This document shows positions 1 through 8,600 of a stretch of DNA of 12,935 nucleotides, piece by piece. Where the stretch lies: contig CAMNDM010000071.1 of assembly GCA_946535435.1 (NCBI GenBank), forward strand, positions 1 to 12,935. Reading direction: 5' to 3'. Under the pieces are notes generated by a model that searched no databases, was not told where the DNA came from, and worked only from the letters and a program-made list of their open reading frames with translations. Both the position numbers and the translations under genes were made by a program. Each line of letters opens with the position of its first letter. The first letter of the stretch is position 1. The DNA comes from Physcocola sp002396385. GTDB taxonomy: Bacteria > Bacteroidota > Bacteroidia > Bacteroidales > Paludibacteraceae.

Positions 1-1
1 T

Positions 2-850
2 TTAGTAGGTCAGTATCTCCAATCCGTGTTCGGTCATCACGAAGGTGTGTTCCCATTGCGCGCTTGGCTTCATGTCTTGGGTGTAGACGGTCCATTTGTT
101 CGATTTGTCGATAAACACCTTGCGGCTGCCCATATTGATCATGGGCTCTATGGTGAACACCATGCCGGGAACTAAAAGCATGCCGGTGCCTCTTACTCCG
201 TAGTGGAGCACTTCGGGCAATTCGTGGAACTTCAGCCCAACTCCGTGCCCGCATAGCTCTTGTACCACCGAGTAGCCGTTGCGTTGGGCGTGCTGTTGTA
301 TGGCTGCACCTATGTCGCCGACGAAACCGTAGGGCTGGGCGGCGTTTGCGCCTATCTCAAGACACTCTTTGGTCACTTTCACCAGTTTTTTCACCTCTTT
401 ACTGGCTTCTCCGATAATGAACATGCGCGAGGCGTCGCTGTAGTAGCCGTCGAGTATGGTCGAAACGTCTACATTTATGATGTCCCCCTCTTTCAGTTTC
501 ACGTTCGGGTTGGGTATGCCGTGGCATACTTGTGCGTTGATGGAGGTGCAGACGCTCTTCGGAAATCCTTGGTAGTTGAGGGGGGCTGGCGTGGCGCCAT
601 GTGCCAGCGTGTAGTTGTAGACCAGCTGGTCAATGTCTTCGGTCGTCATCCCGGCCTCGATGTGTTTGGCCACTTCGTCAAGGACTCCTGTGTTTACCAC
701 TCCGCTACGGCGTATTCCCTCAATCTGTTCTTGGTTGAGGAGGAGGCGTCTCGGTGGAACAAGGCAGCCTCTTTTTTCATACTGCAGTATTTTTTCCTCC
801 AATTCGGTCGGTGCCTGTCCGTTGGCAGGCTCCCATTCCAGTTTACCCAT
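2..850 (-). CDS. map: Type I methionine aminopeptidase, second of a tandem pair
   Basis: Cytoplasmic metalloprotease that removes the initiator methionine from new proteins. The 282-aa product shows the five type I MetAP metal ligands: D128 (NVDVS), D139 (YSDASRMF), H202 (GHGVG), E235 (IEPMI) and E267 (QWEHT), plus the substrate-contacting H110 in CHGIP. About 40 residues precede the catalytic fold and carry a GCLVPPRR motif. This is longer than E. coli MetAP and resembles the extended N-termini of some type I enzymes. I chose the ATG at 848-850: it gives an N-terminus colinear with the paralogue, and 41 bp separate it from the stop of the upstream gene. An in-frame ATG at 944-946 would overlap the neighbour and add 32 unrelated residues. 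It is probably co-transcribed with the paralogue at 892-1749. The stop TAA lies at 2-4, so the 3' end is complete. Family assignment is firm; the need for two copies is not explained. Confidence 0.95.
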   Translation of the reverse strand: MGKLEWEPANGQAPTELEEKILQYEKRGCLVPPRRLLLNQEQIEGIRRSGVVNTGVLDEVAKHIEAGMTTEDIDQLVYNYTLAHGATPAPLNYQGFPKSVCTSINAQVCHGIPNPNVKLKEGDIINVDVSTILDGYYSDASRMFIIGEASKEVKKLVKVTKECLEIGANAAQPYGFVGDIGAAIQQHAQRNGYSVVQELCGHGVGLKFHELPEVLHYGVRGTGMLLVPGMVFTIEPMINMGSRKVFIDKSNKWTVYTQDMKPSAQWEHTFVMTEHGLEILTY

Positions 851-891
851 GTCTTGTTGTTCTTTTGTTTTTGTCTGGTCTTTCCAAACGC

Positions 892-1749
892 TTACCAACT
901 GAGTACTTCCAACCCCTTCTCTGTCATCAGGAAGGTGTGCTCCCATTGTGCGCTAGGCAGTTCGTCTTCGGTGACAACGGTCCAGTCGTCGTCTTCGTCG
1001 ATGAAGACTTCTTTCACGCCCATGTTGATCATGGGCTCAATGGTGAACACCATGCCGGGTACCAGCAGCATGCCCGTGTGCTTGCGGCCGTAGTGAACCA
1101 CTTCTGGATCGTCGTGGAATTTCAGTCCCACACCGTGTCCGCAGAATTCTTCTACCACCGAGTAGCCGTTCTTATGGGCGTGGTTGGCAATGGCATTGCC
1201 GATGTCGCCCACAAATCCGTAGGGCTGAGCGGCGGCAGCGCCTATCTCGAGGCACTCTTTGGCCACCTTCACCAACCGTTCTTTTTCGGGAGTGGTTTTG
1301 CCGATGATGAACATGCGCGAGGCGTCGCTGTAGTAGCCGTCAAGTATGGTCGATACGTCAACGTTCACAATGTCGCCTTCCTGCAATATCTCGTCGGGGT
1401 TTGGTATGCCGTGGCAGACCACCTCGTTCACCGAGGTGCATACGCTTTTAGGGTAGCCCTCGTAGTTGAGGTCGGCAGGTATGGCTCCGTGGTCGGTGGT
1501 GTATTTATATACAATCTGGTCTATTTCCTCCGTACTCATTCCGGCTTTGATGTGCTTGGCAACCTCGTCGAGCACACCCGTGTTGACAGCGCTACTTCGG
1601 CGGATGCCTTCTATCTGTTCGTCATTGAGTATAAGTCGGCGTTTGGGTACCAGGCAGCCACTGTTTTGGTAGTGGAGTATTTTTTTATCCATCTCGGTCG
1701 GCTGTTGGCCGGTAGGAACAATCCAGTTCCGTATTATTTTCTTTTTCAT
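892..1749 (-). CDS. map: Type I methionine aminopeptidase, first of a tandem pair
   Basis: Removes N-terminal methionine co-translationally. The 285-aa product has the complete MetAP type I site: D131, D142, H205, E238 and E270, with H113 in CHGIP. It is about 75% identical to the product of the downstream gene from the shared GCLVP motif to the C-terminus (my hand alignment). The first about 20 residues differ: a basic MKKKIIRN start here, an acidic MGKLEWE start there. Differences cluster in surface loops, such as the segments after FIIG and around the acidic DEDDDW stretch at 251-256. It is the promoter-proximal gene of the pair and faces ruvA divergently. The ATG at 1747-1749 has only AT-rich sequence upstream and no clear Shine-Dalgarno, as is usual in Bacteroidetes. 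Either copy could be the housekeeping enzyme; nothing in the active site separates them. Confidence 0.96.
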   Translation of the reverse strand: MKKKIIRNWIVPTGQQPTEMDKKILHYQNSGCLVPKRRLILNDEQIEGIRRSSAVNTGVLDEVAKHIKAGMSTEEIDQIVYKYTTDHGAIPADLNYEGYPKSVCTSVNEVVCHGIPNPDEILQEGDIVNVDVSTILDGYYSDASRMFIIGKTTPEKERLVKVAKECLEIGAAAAQPYGFVGDIGNAIANHAHKNGYSVVEEFCGHGVGLKFHDDPEVVHYGRKHTGMLLVPGMVFTIEPMINMGVKEVFIDEDDDWTVVTEDELPSAQWEHTFLMTEKGLEVLSW

Positions 1750-1804
1750 TAAATCGTTTTTTCTTGTTTCCTGCGTTTTTGTCCGCCTGTTTCTGTATTG
1801 GTTA

Positions 1805-1836
1805 CAAATATCGGCATTTATTGCGGCTTTATGAAA
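1805..1836 (-). promoter_or_regulatory. Weak candidate promoter for the map pair
   Basis: Read on the minus strand, TTTC (1833-1836) is followed after 20 nt by GATATTTG (1805-1812). The Bacteroidetes primary sigma consensus is TTTG, about 19-21 nt, TAnnTTTG, so each box misses one base but the spacing fits. It lies about 55 nt upstream of the map start. This is a pattern match only. Confidence 0.27.
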
Positions 1837-1932
1837 GTCTTTCTCCTTTTTCTTTCTCTGTATCCCCTTATTTAGAATCGTGTTTTCTTCAGTGTGTGCC
1901 GATTTTGGAGTCTCTTTTTCGTTTTCTGCTTA

Positions 1933-1940
1933 TAAATTTG
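1933..1940 (+). promoter_or_regulatory. Candidate -7 box for ruvA (and possibly sprA)
   Basis: TAAATTTG is a perfect match to the Bacteroidetes -7 consensus TAnnTTTG and ends 36 nt before the ruvA ATG, implying a leader of about 30 nt. The upstream box is poor: the nearest TTTG is at 1904-1907, 25 nt away, longer than the usual 19-21. No equally good box is seen in the 107 bp between ruvA and sprA, so this may drive both genes. Confidence 0.5.
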
Positions 1941-1976
1941 TAACTTTACAAGTTAAAAGTTATAGATTGCTGCGTT

Positions 1977-2558
1977 ATGTACGAATATATAAGTGGTAAA
2001 ATAAGTGAACTTACCCCTACGTATGCGGTTGTTGAGGCCAATTCCGTAGGCTATATGGTTCACATTACGCTCAATTCCTATTCGGCGCTTGAGGGGAAGG
2101 CGGAAGCCAAACTCTACATTGAGGAAATCATACGTGAGGATGCCTTCATTCTTTATGGCTTTTCCGATACGGCCGAAAGGGTCTTGTTCCGCCAGCTGAT
2201 GTCTGTGTCGGGGGTGGGTGCCAATACGGCTTCTGTTATCCTGTCTTCTTTCTCGGTTCCCGAGTTACAGACGGTTATTGCCAATGGCGATGTCAATTCC
2301 ATCAAAAAGGTGAAGGGTATTGGCCTGAAGACCGCGCAGCGTCTTATTATTGACTTGAAAGACAAGGTGGTGCCCTCGACCGATACGCTGCAGTTTGCCA
2401 GTTCGCGTTCCGAGGACCGCAACGAGGCTATTACGGCCCTTTCCATGTTGGGCTACACGGCTGCCGACTCGGCGGCTCTCATCGACAAGGTTTTGGCGGC
2501 GCAGCCAGACCTGCCGTTGAACAAGCTGGTGAAAGAGGCCCTCAGGTTGAACAAGTAA
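1977..2558 (+). CDS. ruvA: Holliday junction branch migration complex subunit RuvA
   Basis: RuvA binds four-way DNA junctions as a tetramer and loads the RuvB helicase for branch migration in recombinational repair. The 193-aa product has the usual length and three-part layout. The N-terminal OB-fold covers about residues 1-62 (MYEYISGKI start, IREDAFILYGF end). Tandem helix-hairpin-helix motifs follow at about 77-85 (VSGVGANTA) and 112-129 (VKGIGLKTAQRLIIDLKD). A flexible linker leads to the C-terminal RuvB-binding three-helix domain at about 147-192 (RNEAITALSMLGY onward). The ATG at 1977 gives the canonical N-terminus. sprA follows 107 bp downstream on the same strand with no convincing terminator between, so read-through transcription is likely. 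From memory, ruvA next to sprA/sov is a recurrent gene order in Bacteroidetes. Nothing is unusual in the protein. Confidence 0.97.
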   Translation: MYEYISGKISELTPTYAVVEANSVGYMVHITLNSYSALEGKAEAKLYIEEIIREDAFILYGFSDTAERVLFRQLMSVSGVGANTASVILSSFSVPELQTVIANGDVNSIKKVKGIGLKTAQRLIIDLKDKVVPSTDTLQFASSRSEDRNEAITALSMLGYTAADSAALIDKVLAAQPDLPLNKLVKEALRLNK

Positions 2559-2665
2559 CCCCTCCTCTTTCTCTAGGGTTGGAATATAATAAAATCATAA
2601 TCAGTCACGTTTTATTGTCGTGGTGTTGTTGCTTTTGCCTGCCACGCTAATTATATACACAAGTT

Positions 2666-5600
2666 TTGAAATCGAGCTTAAAAAAATATTTCTCGCCTCT
2701 GGCCGTGGTTGCTGCTATCGCAATCTCTGCCTCTACGGTAATCGCACAGCCCGAAGCCGACAGCCAGGCGCTGCCGTCTCCGCTTCCGGCCCCTGTTCCG
2801 GTTGTCGATGCTGAGAAATCTTCTACCGATGTCGCTTCGCCCGACACTGGCCGTCTTATCTATCCGTTGGCCAAACCTGAAATTGTTACTTACGACGATT
2901 TGCAGCAGAAATCTCCTGCCGATTTGCGCGATCCGTCTAATGTCAGACACGAGGTCGACTACGACCCCGATAATGGCTACTACATCTACCGCACCAAGGT
3001 GGGCGACATGGAGGTTGCCACTCCGTTTGTCCTCGATGCGGGGGAGTATAGCGAACAGTCACTCAAAGAGTCGATGAACGCTTATTGGAACGAGAAGAAT
3101 GCCTCTAATACCGATAAGGGAAACAAGTTCTCGCTTGAAGATATGCATGTCGATATAGGTCCTGTCGGCGACAAAATTTTTGGCGAGGGGGGTGTCTCCC
3201 TGAAAACCCAGGGGTCGGTCGACCTCACTTTCGGTTTGAAACATACCCGCAGAGACAATCCGACCATTGCCGAGCGTAACCGGAAGACGAATATTTTCGA
3301 CTTCGATACCAAAATCCAGCTCAACGCTACTGGTAAAGTGGGCGACCGTTTGAAATTCAATATGAATTACAATACCGAGGCTACTTTCGATTTCGACCAG
3401 TCGCTGATCAACCTCTCTTACGAGGGGAAGGAAGACAACATCATTAAGAAGGTGGAGGCCGGTAACGTCACCCTTCCGCTGTCTACCCAGTTGATTACAG
3501 GCGCTAACGCCTTGTTTGGCGTGCGTACCGATATGCAGTTCGGCAAGTTGCGCGTCTCTGCGCTTGCCGCCCAACAACAGTCTGAACGTAAGAACATCTC
3601 TACGAAGGGGGGCGCACAGACTACCGAATTCGAGATTAAGGCGGCCGATTACGAGGCGAACCGCCACTTCTTCCTCTCGCAATTCTTCTACGATAATTAC
3701 GACGAGTGGATGTCGAAGGCCCCTACCAACGCTTCGGGCGTGGTTATCAACAAGGTCGAGGTCTGGGTGACCAGTACTTCTTCTTCTGCCGAGAAAACAA
3801 CCCGTAACGTTATCGCCTTTACCGATTTGGGCGAACCGGAATCGAATCCGTCGAAAGTCAATCCGAACAACTCTGCCAACAAACTCTATTCTACGCTGAA
3901 CTCGGGTGAGAATGTGGGTATCCGAAACTATGGCTCCAACCAGTTGGAGATGGTGCAGTACAATGGCAAGTACCTCGAAAACGGTATCGACTACGAGGTG
4001 GTCAACAGCGCGCGTATGCTGTCGCCTGACGAGTTCAAGTTCAACCCTTACCTGGGTACTGTCTCGTTGCGTAGCACCCTCAATCCGAGCGATGTTTGTG
4101 CGGTGGCTTTCCAATACACCTACAAGGGCAAGTCGTACAAGGTGGGTGAGTTGTCGACCGACCGGGTGTCGTCCGACTCTACCAGTTCCACGCTGTTCGT
4201 GAAGTTGTTGAAGAGTACCAGCAACTCGCCAAGCAACCCGCGGTTGTGGAAGCTGATGATGAAGAACGTCTATTCGTTGGCGGCTTACAATGTCTCTCCT
4301 GAGAAATTCAAACTCGACATCGAGTACTATTATTCGAACGACTCTATCTCGAGCTACCTGAAATATCTGCCTATCAGCAATATCAAGAAAACTCCGCTCA
4401 TCAAGGTGCTCAACCTCGACCGCCTCAACTCTAAGCACAAGGCGGTTTCCGATGGCTATTTCGACTTTGTTGACGGATATACGGTCGATGCCACTAACGG
4501 ACGCATCTATCTGCCTTCGGTTGAACCTTTCGGTTCGGGTCTCATCAATAAGATCGACGACAAGGAACTGGCCAAGCAGTATGCGTTTACCGAATTGTAC
4601 GAACTGACCCAGTCCGACGCTAAGGAATACGCCGAGAAAGACAAGTTCATCCTTACGGGTGAATACCGCTCTTCGTCGGGCTCGCAAATCCGTTTGGGGG
4701 CTACCAATGTGCCGCGCGGTTCGGTTAAGGTTTCTGCCGGTGGACGTACTTTGGTCGAGAACGAGGGCTATACGGTCGACTACAACATGGGTGTCGTTAC
4801 CATTCTCGACGAGGTGGCGCTTTCCAGCAACACGCCGATCAATGTGTCGCTCGAAAGTGAATCGTTCTTCGATACCCAGCGCAAGTCGCTGCTGGGTACC
4901 ACGTTGCAGTACGACTTCAACGACCACTTCACCTTTGGCGGTACGCTCATGCACCTCAACGAGAAGCCTTATACCCAGAAGGTGTCGTATGGCGACGAAC
5001 CTATCTCGAATACTATTTGGGGCTTGAATGCCGCCTATAACACGCCGAGCCAGTGGTTGACCGACATGGTTGACAAGCTGCCGCTTATCAATGCTACTGT
5101 TCCTTCTTCCATTGCTGTTTCGGGTGAGTTCGCCCAACTGATTCCAGGGCATGCTGCTGCTGTCGATGGCGAGGGGAACGGGGTTTCTTATATCGATGAC
5201 TTCGAAGGCACCAAGTCTTCTATTAATATTATGAGTCCGTTGGCTTGGTCGCTGGCTAGTACGCCAGTCGTTTCCGATGCGACTTATGTGGGCAACAAGT
5301 TCATCCGTGAGTCCGATGCCGTTTGGGGCTCCAAACTTACTGGTGTGAAGGGACATCTGGGCTATGGCATGAACCGTGCGCACTTTGCTTGGTACCGCAT
5401 CGACCAGGTGCTGAACAACAAGTCGAAAGATACGCCGAAATCGTTGGCTAACGACAACGACGAGATGAGCAACAACTTGGTCCGTATCGTTCACGAAAAT
5501 GAGCTGTACCCTCTTAAGCAAAGGGTCTATGGCGAATCGTCTATTCTTCCTACCCTCAACCTCTCGTTCTATCCGCAAGAGCGTGGCCCTTACAACTTCG

Positions 5601-8600
5601 ATATTTCGGGTTTGAACGCCGATGGTACGCTGGCCAATCCGGAAACCCGGTGGGGTGGTATCATGAGGAAGATTGAGAACTCTGACTTCAACAAGGCGAA
5701 TGTGGCCTACATTGAATTCTGGATGATGGATCCGTTCGACGAATTCACTCTTGCCAGAAATCCGAATGTCAACCTCTCTTCCGGTAAACTGGTCTTCAAC
5801 CTGGGTGAAGTGTCGGAAGACATCTTGAAAGACGGACGTATCTCGTTTGAAAACGGTATGCCGACTAACGATATGGCCAATGTGGTCGATACGACCATTT
5901 GGGGACGTGTGCCACGTATTCAGGCCATCACTTACGCGTTCGATAATGCCAACATCGAACAGCAGGATGTCGGTCTTGATGGTTTGAGCACTTACGACGA
6001 GCACCAGTACGAAATCTACAAGTTCTACCTCAACGAAATCAAGAAGAAACTCAATTCTTCGGCCTTGGCTAGGTTCGATGCCGACATACACTCGCCTTTG
6101 AACGACCCTGCCGGCGATAACTTCAGCCACTTCCTGGGCGACCAGTATGCGTTGGGCAATGGTGCCGATATGGGTATCCTTTACCGTTATAAGTATTATA
6201 ATGGTATGGAGGGCAACTCTTCTTCCTCTTCTTCCAATTACTCGTCGAGTACCAATGCTCCCGATGTGGAAGACTTGAATGGTGACCATACCCTTAACGA
6301 GAAGGAACAGTATTTCGAGTATGTGGTCGATATCGACAAACATATTCTCGAAAACGAATCGCAGTGGGCTTCCCACTTTATTGCGAGCAAGGTGTCGACT
6401 AATCAGGAGTTGAAAGATGGTAATGTCTATCCGGTTACCTGGTACCAGTTCAAGATTCCGATCGATGCCTACAACCGTAAGGAGGGTTCCATCTCTAACT
6501 TCCAGTCCATCCGCTACATCCGTATGTACATGACCGGTTTCTCGACTGAAACCCACCTGCGTTTCGGTGCCATGAATCTGGTTCGTACCGATTGGCGCGT
6601 CTATTCCCAGAACAAGAATCTGTTCGAGGCTTCTTATAACGATGGTATCGACAGCAATGGCGGCTCTGGTTCTATTTCGGTGTCTTCTGTCAATATCGAG
6701 AACGATGCCGACAAGTCGCCGGTTCCGTACGACCTGCCGCCGGGTGTTTCCCGCGTAATTGACCCTAGCCAGACACAGGTGCGTGAGGAGAACGAGCAGT
6801 CTATGCTCATCTCGCTCGATAGTCTGGGTACTAAACAGGCGCGTGCCGTTTACAAGAAGACGTCGCTCGATATGCGCCGTTACGAGCGCCTGCGTATGTT
6901 CGTTCATGCTGAGGACAAGGACGAGCTCCTTAATCCGACTGGCAACAACCACTTGTTCCTGTTCCTCCGTATGGGTTCCGACCTTACAGAGAACTATTAC
7001 GAGTACCAGATTCCGCTGACGATTACCCCTCGTGGCAGTCGCGACAAATATGCTATTTGGCCGGAAAGCAACAACATCGATTTTGCTTTCTCGACCTTTA
7101 CCAACCTGAAGAAGCAGCGCGACAAGGCCAAGGCTGCCGGTCGTGTACATATTAACGAACGCTATACCGAGAACGACCGGACCAATGGTAACCTCATTAC
7201 GGTGATTGGTACACCTTCGTTTGGCGAAATTACGGCTATGATGATTGGTGTGCGCAATGAAGACAAGGTGATGCACAGCGCCGACATCTGGGTGAACGAG
7301 CTCCGTATGGTCGGCTTCGACGAGGAAGGCGGTTGCGCCGGTTTGGGTAACCTCGGCATCGTCTTCTCTGACCTCGGTTCCATCTCTTTGGGCGGTCGTG
7401 TTGAACAGGCTGGCTTCGGTTCTATTGAAGACAATGTCGACTCCCGCAGAACCGACGACTATTATGAGTACAATTTCTCTGCTAATGTACAGCTGGGTAA
7501 ACTCTTCCCTGAAAAGGCGAAGGTGAACCTGCCGTTCTCTTATACGTTGGAAAAGACGGTTTCTAAACCGAAATACGACCCGCTGAACTCTGACCTCACG
7601 TTGGAGGAGTCCATCGAAAACCAGACTTCGGAACGTGCCAAGGATTCCGTGCGCGACATGTCGGTCACTACCACCACTTTCCACAGCTATACGCTCAACA
7701 ACGTGCGGGTGGGCATTACCAGCGAAAAGCCGATGCCTTACGACCCGGCTAACTTCTCGTTCTCGTTGGGCTACAACGAGACGACCGAGAAGTCGCCTGA
7801 AGTGCAGTACGACGTCACACGTAACTATAACGGTCTGCTCAACTACTCTTACAACCTCAACCTCAAGCCGGTTGAACCGTTCAAGAAGGCGAAGTTGTTC
7901 AAATCGAATTATTTGAAACTCATCCGTGAGTTCAATTTCAATTATCTGCCGAATTCTTACACTTTCAGTACCAACATGAAGCGTTATTACAACGAGGTGC
8001 AGTTGCGTGACTACACCACCGTTATCGAACACGACACTACTTTCCCTTATCTGGCTTGGGATAAGGACTGGACGTGGTCGCGTACGTCCGATATCAAGTG
8101 GAATTTGTCGAGAAGCTTGAAGTTGAGTTTCTCTTCTGCTATGAACTCGCAGATTGACGAGATTTTCCGTGACGAGAATGGAAACTACCGCGATGTGCCG
8201 GTCAACAAGTCGTATTTGCGCGAAGTGAATGCCGACGACTGGTACGAGCGTTGGAAAGATACCGTTTGGAGCAGCATCAAGCATTTTGGTACCCCTATCG
8301 AGTACAACCAGCGCTTTACGGCTAACTGGAACATCCCTATTAATAAGCTCCCTTATTTAGACTGGGTGACCTCTAATGCGCAGTTCGCTTCCGACTATAC
8401 GTGGGACCGTGGCGCTGAAACCCTCTTGGGACAAAGGTCGGAAACGGGTAACATCGCTTTCAGCAAACGACAGTGGAATGGCGATGTCCGCTTCAACTTC
8501 GAAACGCTCTACAATAAGAGCAATTACCTGAAGGAGATTAACAAGCGCTTCTCTAACAACAAACCGCGTACGGGCAAGAAGGGACCTGCCAAGGACGACA

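Noticed and set aside
851..946. Upstream in-frame ATG (944-946) for the first MetAP gene
   Set aside because: It would overlap the end of the other MetAP gene and add 32 residues unlike any MetAP N-terminus. The ATG at 848-850 is colinear with the paralogue.
260..1752. Long plus-strand open frames across the two MetAP genes
   Set aside because: They are mirror frames of the minus-strand MetAP genes, whose active-site motifs are unmistakable.
2554..2640. Terminator between ruvA and sprA
   Set aside because: AACCC/GGGTT gives only 5 bp with a 14-nt loop, CACG/CGTG only 4 bp, and neither is followed by a clean T-run.
3059..8284. A 1741-codon open frame antisense to sprA
   Set aside because: It is in codon-on-codon register with sprA and results from the near absence of TTA, CTA and TCA codons there. 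Its translation is not protein-like in domain content, while the sense strand is a clear SprA.
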